Below are positions 1 through 8,722 of a DNA stretch of 54,923 bases, one piece after another (position 1 is the stretch's first letter; every line of letters begins with the position of its first letter). Position numbers and translations under genes: made by a program. Origin of the DNA: Streptomyces sp. ISL-94 (GTDB taxonomy: Bacteria; Actinomycetota; Actinomycetes; Streptomycetales; Streptomycetaceae). The notes under the pieces are model-generated. The model was not told where the DNA came from. It ran no database searches and was given only the letters and a program-made list of their open reading frames with translations. The DNA lies in assembly GCF_018614075.1 (NCBI RefSeq), contig NZ_JAGGOZ010000028.1:27484-82406 (forward strand). The letters run 5' to 3'.

Positions 1-13
1 TCCGGTCACAGCA

Positions 14-2047
14 CTAGCGGCGGGCGCCGCCCGTCAGGCCGCCGAAGAAGCCGCCGCCGTTGTTTCCGCCGTCCTGCTGGCCGCCCGCCATCGTGTACAC
101 GTTGACGGCCTGGCCCGGGGTGGCCGGGCTGCCGGCGATCGGGTCGGAGTACATCACGATCGCGTTGTCGTCCGTCGGGCCGTTGATGACCCGTCCGAAG
201 GTCAGGCCCTTGGAGGCCAGTTCCAGCTTCGCCTGGGCCACCGTCTTCTGGGCCAGGTTCGGGACCTGCGTCTGCTGCGCGGCCTTGGCGACGGTGATGC
301 TGACGGTCTTGCCGACCTCGAGCTGCTCACCCGGCTGGTATTGCTGGGCGATCACCGTCTTCGGCGCGACTCCCGGGGCGTCGACCTCCGTCTGGCTGCC
401 CAGCTTCAGCTTGGCGTCCTGGAGGGCCTTGGCGGCCTCCTCCTTCGTCTTGCCCTTGAGGTCCGGGACGACCGCCTTGGACTGCTCCTTGGCGACGGTC
501 AGCGTGACCACCGAGTTCTTCTGCGCCTCGGTGCCGGGCTTCGGGTTCTGGTCGAGGACGACCCCGGGGGTCCGCTCCGACTCCTGGGGCTTGCGCTGGA
601 CCTGGAAGCCCTTGTCCTTGAGGGCCTTCTCCGCCACGTCGTACTGGCTGTTGAGCACGTCGGGGACGGACACCGGGGCAGAGCCCGAGGAAACGGTCAC
701 CTTGACGGGGGAGCCCTTGTCGACCTTGGTGTCGGCCACCGGGTCCTGCTTGCAGATCTTGCCCTTGGGCTGCTCCTCGCAGGCGGCGTCGGCTTCCTTC
801 ACCACCTTGAGACCCACGTTGTCGGCGCTCTTCTGCGCCTCCTCCAGGGTCGCGCCGATGAACTTCGGCACGGTGGGCCGGTTGTCGGCGCTCCCGCTGA
901 AGAGGGAGCGGCCGATGAGGATCGCGCCGACCAGGACGAGGATGCCCGCCGCCACGAGCAGGATCGTGGACACCTTGCTCTTCTTCTGGCGGCGGTGCGG
1001 ACCCTGGTCGTAGCCGCCGTGGCCCTGGTCGCCGTACCCGTATCCGCCGTCGCCCGGGGGCATGGGCGGCATCATCGAGGTCTGGCCGCCCGGGTCGGTG
1101 GTGCGCAGGGCGGTGGTGGGCTGGTCGTAGCCCTGGTGCCCGTAGCCGTGGCCCTGGTCGGGGTAGCCGTAGCCGGCCGCGCCCATGGCGGCGGTGGCGG
1201 CGACGGGCTGGCCGTCGAGGCAGGCCTCGATGTCCGCGCGCATCTCGTCGGCGGACTGGTAGCGGTAGTCGGGGTCCTTGACCAGCGCCTTCAGGACGAT
1301 CGCGTCCATCTCGGGCGTGATCTCGGAGTCGAAGTTCGACGGCGGCTGGGGTTCTTCCCGTACGTGCTGGTAGGCGACGGCCACGGGGGAGTCGCCGACG
1401 AACGGGGGCCGCACGCTGAGCAGCTCGTACAGCAGGCAGCCGGCGGAGTAGAGGTCGGAGCGCGCGTCGACCTGCTCGCCCTTGGCCTGCTCCGGGGAGA
1501 GGTACTGGGCGGTGCCGATGACGGCGGCCGTCTGCGTCATGGTCATGCCGGAGTCGCCCATGGCGCGGGCGATGCCGAAGTCCATGACCTTGACCTGGCC
1601 GGTGCGGGTCAGCATCACGTTGGCGGGCTTGATGTCACGGTGCACGATGCCGGCGCGGTGCGAGTACTCGAGGGCCTGGAGGATGCCGATGCACATCTCC
1701 AGCGTGCGCTCGGGCAGCAGCTTGCGGCCGGAGTGCAGCAGCTCGCGCAGGGTGGACCCGTCGACGTACTCCATCACGATGTACGGGATGGAGATGTTGT
1801 CGACGTAGTCCTCGCCGGTGTCGTAGACGGCGACGATCGCCGGATGGTTCAGCGACGCGGCCGACTGGGCCTCGCGCCGGAACCGGGCCTGGAAGGACGG
1901 GTCGCGGGCGAGATCGGCGCGCAGGGTCTTGACGGCGACGGTACGGCCGAGCCGGGTGTCCTGGCCGAGGTAGACCTCGGCCATGCCACCACGGCCGAGC
2001 ACGTGGCTCAGCTCGTACCGGCCGCCGAGGCGACGCGGCTCTTCCAT
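14..2047 (-). CDS. pknB: Ser/Thr protein kinase with PASTA repeats (PknB type)
   Basis: Membrane Hanks-type Ser/Thr kinase that senses peptidoglycan fragments and controls growth and division. The N-terminal kinase domain shows a glycine loop (LGRGGMAEVYLG), the VAVK lysine, the catalytic loop HRDIKPANV, DFG and SPEQ. A Gly/Tyr/Gln-rich linker leads to one membrane helix (VSTILLVAAGILVLVGAILI) and then four extracellular PASTA repeats. I chose the ATG at 2047 (MEEPRRLGGRYELS), after GAGAGGG, rather than the longer reading back to 2116, because the kinase domain begins at once. It is the last gene of the pstP-rodA-pbpA-pknB block on the minus strand, so its targets probably include the linked FHA, PBP and RodA proteins, as in other actinobacteria. 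Family and role are clear; the substrates are inference. Confidence 0.95.
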   Translation of the reverse strand: MEEPRRLGGRYELSHVLGRGGMAEVYLGQDTRLGRTVAVKTLRADLARDPSFQARFRREAQSAASLNHPAIVAVYDTGEDYVDNISIPYIVMEYVDGSTLRELLHSGRKLLPERTLEMCIGILQALEYSHRAGIVHRDIKPANVMLTRTGQVKVMDFGIARAMGDSGMTMTQTAAVIGTAQYLSPEQAKGEQVDARSDLYSAGCLLYELLSVRPPFVGDSPVAVAYQHVREEPQPPSNFDSEITPEMDAIVLKALVKDPDYRYQSADEMRADIEACLDGQPVAATAAMGAAGYGYPDQGHGYGHQGYDQPTTALRTTDPGGQTSMMPPMPPGDGGYGYGDQGHGGYDQGPHRRQKKSKVSTILLVAAGILVLVGAILIGRSLFSGSADNRPTVPKFIGATLEEAQKSADNVGLKVVKEADAACEEQPKGKICKQDPVADTKVDKGSPVKVTVSSGSAPVSVPDVLNSQYDVAEKALKDKGFQVQRKPQESERTPGVVLDQNPKPGTEAQKNSVVTLTVAKEQSKAVVPDLKGKTKEEAAKALQDAKLKLGSQTEVDAPGVAPKTVIAQQYQPGEQLEVGKTVSITVAKAAQQTQVPNLAQKTVAQAKLELASKGLTFGRVINGPTDDNAIVMYSDPIAGSPATPGQAVNVYTMAGGQQDGGNNGGGFFGGLTGGARR

Positions 2048-2252
2048 AACGTTGCAGCCCTCTCCGTCAGTCCCGACCGCACCTGTGTGTGGTCCGGCGG
2101 TGTGCTGTTCGCGCAAAGGCTACCGGCCGATCGTCCGTGATCGGTTCGTGGCCACAGGCTGATACTGGACCGGTACCGTACGCTCGGATCCGGCCGGGTT
2201 CAGTGACGTGGATCACTCCACTGCGGTCCGTCATCCGCGACTCACCCTCGGC

Positions 2253-3716
2253 TCACTTGCCGCTCTTCAGCACGGCTTCCATGACGGCCTTGGCGACGGG
2301 TGCGGCCAGGCCGCCGCCGCTGATGTCCTCGCGGTCCGCGTCGCTGTCCTCGATGACGACGGCGACGGCGACCGGCGAGGTGCCGTCCGGGTTCTCGGCG
2401 TAGGAGATGAACCAGGCGTACGGGCGCTTCTTGTTGCCCTCGCCGTGCTGGGCGGTGCCGGTCTTGCCGCCGACCTTCACGTCCTTGATCTTGGCCTTCT
2501 CGCCGGTGCCCTTCTCGACGACGTTGACCATCATCTCCTGGACCTTCTGCGCGTTGGCGGCGGACAGCGGCCGGCTCATCTCCTCCGGGGAGTGCTTCTC
2601 GATGACGTCGAGGTTGGGCGCGGTGAGCTGGTCGACCATGTACGGCTTCATCAGCTTGCCGTCGTTGGCGATCGCGGCGGTGACCATCGCCATCTGGAGC
2701 GGGGTGGCGGCGGTGTTGAACTGCCCGATGGCGCTCTGGGCGTTGCCGTCCTTGCCCATCTTCTTGTCGTAGACGCTGGCGAAGGCGCGGACCGGAATGT
2801 CGATCTTGTCGTTGTTGAAGCCGAACTTCTCGGCGGTCTTCACCATGTTGTCGCGCCCCACCTGGTTGCCCAGGTTGGCGAAGACGGAGTTGCAGGAGAC
2901 GCGCAGGGCCTCGTTGAGGCTGGCCTTCTCGCACCCCGAGGCGTGGTTGACCATCGGGGTCTTGGTGCCCGGCAGGAAGTACGGCTCCGGGGTGTCCGTC
3001 GGGTCGTTGATCTCCTTGACGACGCCGTTCTCCAGGGCGGCGGCCGCGGTGACCACCTTGAAGGTGGAGCCCGGCGGATACGTCTCGCGCAGGGCGCGGT
3101 TGACGAGGTTCTTGTCCTCGCTGTCCTTGAGCTCGACCCAGGCCTTCTCGTCCGCCTTGGAGTTGCCGGCGAAGCGCGAGGGGTCGTACGAGGGGGTGGA
3201 GACCAGCGCGAGGATGGCGCCGGTGCGCGGGTCGATGGCGGCGACCGCACCCTTCTTCGTGCTGAGCTTGTCGAACGCGGCCTTCTGGGCGGCCGGGTTG
3301 AGCGTGGTGACGACGTTGCCGCCCTGCTTCTTCTCCCCGGTGAACATGCCGATGGTGCGGTCGAAGAAGAGCCGGTCGTCGTTGCCGGTGAGGATGCCGT
3401 CTTCGAGGGACTCCAGCTGCGTGGAGCCGAAGGCCTGCGAGGCGTACCCGGTGACGGGAGCCCACAGCTCGCCCGCCGTGTAGGTCCGCTTGTACTTGTA
3501 GTCGCTGCCGTCGGTGACCGCGGAGCCGGTGATCGGCTCGCCCCCGACGATGATGTTGCCGCGCTCGGTGGCGTACTGGGCGATCTGGACCCGGCGGTTC
3601 TCCTTGCGCGTGCTGAGTTCCTCGGCCTGGACGTACTGCAGCCAGTTGGTCCGGATCAGCAGGGCGAGGACGAGCAGCCCGCAGAACAGCGAGATGCGGC
3701 GCAGGGGCTTGTTCAT
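2253..3716 (-). CDS. pbpA: Penicillin-binding protein, transpeptidase (PbpA)
   Basis: Class B penicillin-binding protein that cross-links peptidoglycan outside the membrane. A short cytoplasmic start is followed by one membrane helix (ISLFCGLLVLALLI) and a transpeptidase domain with all three active-site motifs: STFK (in PPGSTFK), SCN (in RVSCNSVF) and KTG (in GGKTGTAQ). Its length of 487 aa is normal for the family. The ATG at 3716 overlaps the stop of the SEDS gene (ATGA), so the two are translationally coupled. That fits the usual pairing of a SEDS glycosyltransferase with its cognate class B PBP. It lies between rodA and pknB in the conserved actinobacterial order. Confidence 0.95.
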   Translation of the reverse strand: MNKPLRRISLFCGLLVLALLIRTNWLQYVQAEELSTRKENRRVQIAQYATERGNIIVGGEPITGSAVTDGSDYKYKRTYTAGELWAPVTGYASQAFGSTQLESLEDGILTGNDDRLFFDRTIGMFTGEKKQGGNVVTTLNPAAQKAAFDKLSTKKGAVAAIDPRTGAILALVSTPSYDPSRFAGNSKADEKAWVELKDSEDKNLVNRALRETYPPGSTFKVVTAAAALENGVVKEINDPTDTPEPYFLPGTKTPMVNHASGCEKASLNEALRVSCNSVFANLGNQVGRDNMVKTAEKFGFNNDKIDIPVRAFASVYDKKMGKDGNAQSAIGQFNTAATPLQMAMVTAAIANDGKLMKPYMVDQLTAPNLDVIEKHSPEEMSRPLSAANAQKVQEMMVNVVEKGTGEKAKIKDVKVGGKTGTAQHGEGNKKRPYAWFISYAENPDGTSPVAVAVVIEDSDADREDISGGGLAAPVAKAVMEAVLKSGK

Positions 3717-5137
3717 GACGGTCGGACCACCTGGGTCATCTCGGAGTCGGGGGACGGGGCGGGGGCCGGGGCAGGTCGGCGTGCGGTGTCGCTGATCCGG
3801 ATGAGGATGGCGATGAGGATCCAGTTCGCGAGGACGGAGGAGCCGCCGGACGCGAGGAAGGGCATCGTCATGCCGGTGAGGGGGATGAGGCCCATGACTC
3901 CGCCGGCGACGACGAAGATCTGGAGCGCGAACGCGCCGGAGAGGCCGATGGCGAAGAGCTTGCCGAAGGGATCGCGGGCGGCGAGGGCGGTGCGGACGCC
4001 CCGCTCGATGATGAGGCCGTAGAGCAGGAGGAAGGCCATCACGCCCGAGAGGCCGAGCTCTTCGCCGACGGTGGAGAAGATGAAGTCGGAGTTGGCGGCG
4101 AAGCCGATGAGGTCGGAGTTGCCCTGGCCCCATCCGGTGCCGAGGACCCCGCCGGAGCCGAAGCTCATGATCGACTGGCCGACCTGCTCGCAGGCGCCCG
4201 AGGTGGCGTAGCAGGCGAAGGGGTCGAGCCAGGCGGTGACGCGGGCCTTCACGTGGCTGGCGAAGGAGGCCACGACGACGGCGCCGCCGACGCTCATGAG
4301 CAGGCCGATCACGATCCAGCTGGTGCGCTCGGTGGCGACGTACAGCATGATCACGAACATGCCGAAGAAGAGGAGCGAGGTGCCGAGGTCGTTCTCGAAG
4401 ACGAGGACGAGCAGGCTCATCGCCCAGATCATCAGGATCGGGCCGAGGTCGCGGCCGCGCGGCAGGTAGAGCCCCATGAAGCGGCGGCTGGCCAGGGCCA
4501 GGGCGTCGCGCTTCACCATCAGGTAGCCGGCGAAGAAGATGGCGATGACGATCTTCGCGAACTCACCGGGCTGGATGGAGAAGCCGCCGACGCTGATCCA
4601 GATCTTGGCGCCGAAGACGTCCGCGCCCAGGCCCGGGATCACCGGCAGGATCAGCAGGACCAGGGCGCCGGCCATCGAGATGTACGTGAAGCGCTGGAGC
4701 ACGCGGTGGTCCTTGAGGACCAGCAGGACGACGGCGAACAGGGCGATGGCGAGCGCCGTGTACATCATCTGGCGCGGTGCCGACTCGGAGAAGGCGCCGT
4801 AGCTGTTCTTGGCGAGGTTCTGCAGGCGCTCGGACTGGTCGAGCCGCCAGATCAGGACGACGCCGAGGCCGTTGAGCAGGGTGGCGATCGGCAGCAGCAG
4901 CGGGTCGGCGTACTTGGCGTAGCGGCGTACGACGAGGTGGGCGATGCCGGCGAGCACGGCGAAGCCGAGTCCGTAGGTGAACATGCCCGGGGGCATCTTC
5001 CCGTGGATCGACAGGCCTACGTTGGCGTAGGCGAAGATCGGGATGACCACGGCGAAGCCGAGCAGCAGGAGCTCGGTGTTCCGCCGGCTCGGCAGCTCGA
5101 TGGCGCCGATGGTGGTCGTGTTGGTGACAACGCTCAT
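3713..5137 (-). CDS. rodA: SEDS-family peptidoglycan polymerase (FtsW/RodA/SpoVE)
   Basis: Integral membrane protein of the SEDS family, which polymerises lipid II into glycan strands with a class B PBP. About ten hydrophobic helices are visible across 474 aa. Family signatures include GGFSIQPGEFAKI, ENDLGTSLLFFGMF, the GWGQGNSD loop, and GLIPLTGMTMPFLASGGSS near the C-terminus. The C-terminal tail is Pro/Ala-rich. The stop overlaps the pbpA start by four bases, and the gene lies 31 bp downstream of pstP. Whether it serves elongation or division cannot be read from the sequence; this locus usually carries a RodA-like copy distinct from the division ftsW. Confidence 0.95.
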   Translation of the reverse strand: MSVVTNTTTIGAIELPSRRNTELLLLGFAVVIPIFAYANVGLSIHGKMPPGMFTYGLGFAVLAGIAHLVVRRYAKYADPLLLPIATLLNGLGVVLIWRLDQSERLQNLAKNSYGAFSESAPRQMMYTALAIALFAVVLLVLKDHRVLQRFTYISMAGALVLLILPVIPGLGADVFGAKIWISVGGFSIQPGEFAKIVIAIFFAGYLMVKRDALALASRRFMGLYLPRGRDLGPILMIWAMSLLVLVFENDLGTSLLFFGMFVIMLYVATERTSWIVIGLLMSVGGAVVVASFASHVKARVTAWLDPFACYATSGACEQVGQSIMSFGSGGVLGTGWGQGNSDLIGFAANSDFIFSTVGEELGLSGVMAFLLLYGLIIERGVRTALAARDPFGKLFAIGLSGAFALQIFVVAGGVMGLIPLTGMTMPFLASGGSSVLANWILIAILIRISDTARRPAPAPAPSPDSEMTQVVRPS

Positions 5138-5168
5138 GGTGTGGCAGGCCCCCTGCGCCCGCGTGTGT

Positions 5169-6635
5169 CTACTGCTTGACGCAATGGCCGACCACTTGCT
5201 GCTCCGCGGCAGTCAGAGTGGTGGCGGGTGTCTGGTTCTGCGCCTCGGCGTTGCGGCGCTCTTCGTCCTTCTTGCAGGCGGAGGCCTGGACCCCGAGCTC
5301 GTCGATCTTCTGGCGCGCTCCGTCGAGGCTGCTTTCGCTGATGGTGGCCTCGACCAGCTTGCGCTTGAAGGGCGGCAGGTACTTCAGTTCGATGTCGGGG
5401 CGGTCGGTCTCCACCTTGGAGAGCTCCAGCGGGCCGAGCTTCTGGCTGATGCCGCGGAAGAGCGCGACGTGCTCGCCCTGCTTGCCGACGTAGTACTGGG
5501 TCTGGGTCCAGCGCCAGCCGGCGTAGAGGCCGCCGCCGATGAGCCCGACGACGAGGAGCAGCGTCAGCGTACGGGTGGTCCACTTGCGCCCTTTGCTCCG
5601 GCGCCTGCGGGGGTGGTCGTACGTGTCCTCGTAGCCGGAGTCGCTGTCGTAGCCGTCGGCCTCGCCGAAGCTGCCGTAGCCGCCGGCGGCGCCGCCCTGG
5701 CCCGGGTCGGAGTAGCCGTAGCCGCCCTGCTCGCCGCTGCCGGGGGGGCCGAAGGCGCCGGCGGGCGGGGGGGCCTGGCGGCCGAGGCCCGAGGCGCGGC
5801 CGGCCGGGGTCTGCATGGCGTTGCCGCCGTCGAAGAGCTGGTGCTGGTTCTCGGCGACCGCACCGACGACGACCGGGGTGTCGCTGACCTGGGCGGCGAG
5901 GGTGTCCCCGCTGTCCGTGTCGAGGACGTCGGCGACGATGCAGGTGATGTTGTCGGGTCCGCCGCCGCGCAGGGCGAGCTGAATGAGCGACTGCACGGTC
6001 TCGCGGGGGCCGTGGTAGTCGGCGAGGGTCTCCTCCAGGGTCTGGTGGGAGACCACGCCGGACAGCCCGTCGGAGCAGATGAGGTAGCGGTCGCCGGCGC
6101 GGACCTCGCGGATGGAGAGGTCGGGCTCGACGATGTCGCCGCTGCCCAGCGCTCTCATCAGCAGCGAGCGCTGCGGGTGGGTGGTGGCTTCCTCTTCGGT
6201 GATGCGGCCCTCGTCGACGAGGCGCTGCACCCAGGTGTGGTCCTGGGTGATCTGCGTCAGGACGCCGTCGCGCAGCAGGTAGGCGCGCGAGTCGCCGACG
6301 TGCACGAGACCGAGGCGCTGACCGGTCCACAGCAGCGCGGTCAGGGTGGTGCCCATGCCCTCGAGCTGGGGGTCCTCCTCGACCATGACGCGCAGCTGGT
6401 CGTTGGCCCGCTGCACGGCCGTGGCGAGGGACGTGAGGATGTCGGAGCCCGGGACGTCGTCGTCGAGCTGCACCAGGGTGGAGATCACCTCGGAGCTCGC
6501 GACCTCGCCGGCGGCCTGGCCTCCCATGCCGTCGGCGATCGCGAGGAGGCGCGGGCCGGCGTAGCCGGAATCCTCGTTCCCCTCGCGGATCATGCCCTTG
6601 TGCGATCCGGCGGCGAACCGCAGGGACAGACTCAT
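5169..6635 (-). CDS. pstP: PP2C-family Ser/Thr protein phosphatase (PstP)
   Basis: Metal-dependent PP2C phosphatase expected to reverse PknB-type phosphorylation. The catalytic domain holds the PP2C metal motifs: REGNEDSGY, IADGMGGQAAGEVAS, HVGDSRAYLL, LICSDGLSGVV and GGPDNITCIV. A Gly/Tyr-rich linker leads to a membrane helix (LTLLLVVGLIGGGLYAG) and a small extracellular domain with three Cys. I used the ATG at 6635 (MSLSLRFAAGSHKG), where the PP2C domain begins; an in-frame GTG at 6695 would add 20 residues. It stands between the FHA genes and rodA in the conserved block. Confidence 0.94.
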   Translation of the reverse strand: MSLSLRFAAGSHKGMIREGNEDSGYAGPRLLAIADGMGGQAAGEVASSEVISTLVQLDDDVPGSDILTSLATAVQRANDQLRVMVEEDPQLEGMGTTLTALLWTGQRLGLVHVGDSRAYLLRDGVLTQITQDHTWVQRLVDEGRITEEEATTHPQRSLLMRALGSGDIVEPDLSIREVRAGDRYLICSDGLSGVVSHQTLEETLADYHGPRETVQSLIQLALRGGGPDNITCIVADVLDTDSGDTLAAQVSDTPVVVGAVAENQHQLFDGGNAMQTPAGRASGLGRQAPPPAGAFGPPGSGEQGGYGYSDPGQGGAAGGYGSFGEADGYDSDSGYEDTYDHPRRRRSKGRKWTTRTLTLLLVVGLIGGGLYAGWRWTQTQYYVGKQGEHVALFRGISQKLGPLELSKVETDRPDIELKYLPPFKRKLVEATISESSLDGARQKIDELGVQASACKKDEERRNAEAQNQTPATTLTAAEQQVVGHCVKQ

Positions 6636-6779
6636 GCGCACCTGCCCAGTCGACGCTTCCTCCGGGTACAACCGGTCTCGAGCCACACTGCCCACCCTCC
6701 GGTCGGGAGCGCGCTCGGGTCCGTGCCCTCGGTGGGACGGATCGCCGCCGCGCGCTCGCTCCGCTCGCTCATTCTCGTA

Positions 6780-7277
6780 CTACTTCCGCAGCTCGATGAC
6801 GGTCTTGCCGATGCGGATCGGGGCGCCCGGCGGAATGGGCGTCGGGGTGGTCAGCCGGGTCCGGTCGAGATACGTGCCGTTGGTGGACCCGAGATCCTCG
6901 ACGATCCACTGGCCGTCCCGGTCGGGATAGATCCTGGCATGGCGGCTGGACGCGTAGTCGTCGTCCAGCACGATCGTGGAGTCGTGGGCGCGGCCGAGCG
7001 TGATCGTCTGGCCGGCGAGGGCCACCGTGGTTCCCGTGAGGGTGCCCTCGGAGACGACGAGCTTGGTGGGCGCACCGCGGCGCTGGCGCTGCTGTGGCGG
7101 CGCGGCTTGGCGGCCGGCCTGCTGCGGGGCGCTCGTGGCGCCGCCGCGGCGGGAGCCGCGCTGGGTCACTCTCGTTCCGAAGAGGTCGCTGCGGATGACC
7201 TGGACGGCCACGATGACGAACAGCCACAGAACGGCTAGGAAACCCAACCGCATGACCGTCAGGGTCAGCTCTGACAT
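6780..7277 (-). CDS. fhaB: FHA-domain membrane protein (FhaB/FipA type)
   Basis: Membrane-anchored phosphothreonine-binding protein of 165 aa. The N-terminus is a membrane helix (MRLGFLAVLWLFVIVAVQVI), followed by a basic Gln/Arg-rich linker and a C-terminal FHA domain with the canonical GRAHDSTIVLDDDYASSRHARI and DLGSTNGTYLD signatures. The start is the ATG at 7277; longer readings upstream run into the end of fhaA. In actinobacteria this protein is a PknB substrate that links kinase signalling to the cell wall machinery. It is part of the same minus-strand block. Confidence 0.93.
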   Translation of the reverse strand: MSELTLTVMRLGFLAVLWLFVIVAVQVIRSDLFGTRVTQRGSRRGGATSAPQQAGRQAAPPQQRQRRGAPTKLVVSEGTLTGTTVALAGQTITLGRAHDSTIVLDDDYASSRHARIYPDRDGQWIVEDLGSTNGTYLDRTRLTTPTPIPPGAPIRIGKTVIELRK

Positions 7278-7287
7278 TGCCCCCGCT

Positions 7288-8124
7288 TCACCCTTCGGCT
7301 TGCCGGTAAATGATGGTGGTATTGCCCACGACGATCCGCGAGCCGTCGCGGAGCGTAGCGCGGGTGGTGTGCTGCCCGTCCACCACGATGCCGTTGGTGG
7401 ACCCGAGATCCTGGATCGTCGAGGGCGTTCCGGTCCGGATCTCACAGTGCCGGCGCGAGACGCCGGGGTCGTCGATCCGCACGTCGGCTTCCGTGCTTCG
7501 GCCGAGTACGAGCGTGGGGCGCGAGATCTGGTGGCGGGTGCCGTTGATCTCGATCCAGTGGCGCCGCGGGGCGCCCGAGGCCGGTCCGGGTGCGACCGGG
7601 CCGGGCTCGCCCTCGACCGGCCTGCGCGCCCCGGGTCCGCCCGGGGGCGGGCCGGGCGGCATGGGCGGGACGGCGACCGGGGGGTACCCGTAGCCGCCCT
7701 GCTGCTGGTTCGGGGGTGCCTGACCCGGTCCCGCCTGCGGCTGGGAGGTGCTGGAGGCGAGGGTGCGGCTGCGGACCCGGTAGAGCCCGGTGTCGAGCTC
7801 GTCGGCCTTCTCCAGTTGGACCTTGACGGGGCCCATGAAGCTGTAGCGCTGCTGCTGGGCGTAGTCGCGGACGAGGCCCGCGAGCTCGTCGCCCAGCTGC
7901 CCGGAGTAGGGGCTCAGGCGGTCGTAGTCGCCGGCGCTGAGCTCGACGATGAAGTCGTTGGGGACGACGGTCCGCTCGCGGTTCCAGATGGTGGCGTTGT
8001 TGTCGCACTCCCGCTGGAGGGCGCCGGCGATCTCCACCGGCTGGACCTCGGACTTGAACACCTTGGCGAAGGTGCCGTTCACCAGACCTTCGAGTCGCTG
8101 CTCGAACCGCTTCAGAACTCCCAT
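7288..8124 (-). CDS. fhaA: FhaA: DUF3662 plus FHA domain protein
   Basis: Cytoplasmic FHA protein of 278 aa and first gene of the growth-control block. The N-terminal DUF3662 domain (VLKRFEQRLEGLVNGTFAKV onward) is followed by a Pro/Gly/Gln-rich linker and a C-terminal FHA domain (LVLGRSTEADVRIDDPGVSRRH, DLGSTNGIVVDG). The start ATG at 8124 has a perfect GGAGG eight bases upstream. The homologous mycobacterial protein binds phosphorylated MviN/MurJ and regulates lipid II flipping. The promoter of the operon should lie in 8125-8400. Confidence 0.94.
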   Translation of the reverse strand: MGVLKRFEQRLEGLVNGTFAKVFKSEVQPVEIAGALQRECDNNATIWNRERTVVPNDFIVELSAGDYDRLSPYSGQLGDELAGLVRDYAQQQRYSFMGPVKVQLEKADELDTGLYRVRSRTLASSTSQPQAGPGQAPPNQQQGGYGYPPVAVPPMPPGPPPGGPGARRPVEGEPGPVAPGPASGAPRRHWIEINGTRHQISRPTLVLGRSTEADVRIDDPGVSRRHCEIRTGTPSTIQDLGSTNGIVVDGQHTTRATLRDGSRIVVGNTTIIYRQAEG

Positions 8125-8417
8125 GGGGCACCTCCTCCGTCGTTGTCGCCCTGTACTGCTTACTGATCGTATCCACGCGTGGCGGATTCGGGTGGTTCCC
8201 CATCGGTCCTGCGTGGACGAGTGTTGGTCCTCACAAGCGATCGTAGGGGCGCTCCAGGGACAGTGTCCCGCACCGGGCGGGGAGTACGGGAGTGGCCGGT
8301 GCTCGCAGGGGTGCCGGGGTGCGGGGAAAGGGATGTGAATCGACCCCGTCCGACGTGCTAATCTTTCGACGTCGCCAGGGGAACGGCCCGAAAGGGAAGA
8401 CCACTGGGACGCTGCTC

Positions 8418-8500
8418 GGGCGAGTGGCGGAACGGCAGACGCGCTGGCTTCAGGTGCCAGTGTCCTTCGGGACGTGGGGGTTCAAATCCCCCCTCGCCCA
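8418..8500 (+). tRNA. tRNA-Leu, anticodon CAG
   Basis: An 83-nt class II tRNA. The acceptor stem GGGCGAG (8418-8424) pairs with CTCGCCC (8493-8499). The anticodon stem CTGGC/GCCAG encloses loop TTCAGGT with anticodon CAG at 8451-8453. A long variable arm (TGTCCTTCGGGACG) and a T-loop (GGGGGTTCAAATCCCCC) are present. The discriminator is A and no CCA is encoded. It reads CUG codons. A weak -10-like TAATCT lies at about 8359. Mobile genes begin just downstream, so this tRNA could be an insertion target, though no second 3'-end copy was seen. Confidence 0.96.
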
Positions 8501-8511
8501 CATCGGGACAC

Positions 8512-8546
8512 CGACGAAACGGTGTTCTTTGCAACGACGAAACGGT
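8512..8546. repeat. 12-bp direct repeat just downstream of tRNA-Leu
   Basis: CGACGAAACGGT occurs at 8512-8523 and again at 8535-8546. The second copy forms the left arm of the terminator palindrome. The pair lies between the tRNA 3' end and the mobile module and could be recombinase arm sites or a duplication by-product. Confidence 0.6.
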
Positions 8547-8578
8547 CGTCATCGTGATCACGATGACGACCGTTTTGC
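8540..8578 (+). terminator. Rho-independent terminator of tRNA-Leu (36-bp perfect palindrome)
   Basis: Left arm AAACGGTCGTCATCGTGA (8540-8557) is followed without a loop by its exact complement (8558-8575) and a short T run (TTTTGCTTT). The centre is GTGATCAC. It is placed as expected for a terminator of the tRNA transcript, but is unusually long and loop-free. Confidence 0.8.
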
Positions 8579-8722
8579 TTTGCCTGGGCTGACGGGTGCC
8601 GGCCTTGGAGTGGTGGATGCCGACTGGGCATGGCAATGGGACCGCCGGCGTTGTGGTGCCGCCAACGATCCAGATCTTGGTCTGTCTGTGACTGTTCCCC
8701 TATGTCTGCAGGGCCGGGCCGG

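Noticed and set aside
341..2140. Long plus-strand reading opposite pknB (599 codons) and similar long antisense readings elsewhere
   Set aside because: They follow the GC-rich third-position shadow of real genes, have low-complexity Leu/Gly/Val/Arg composition and no family motifs.
8418..8500. tRNA-Leu as a proven attachment site
   Set aside because: No second copy of the tRNA 3' end was found downstream, so an att duplication cannot be shown.
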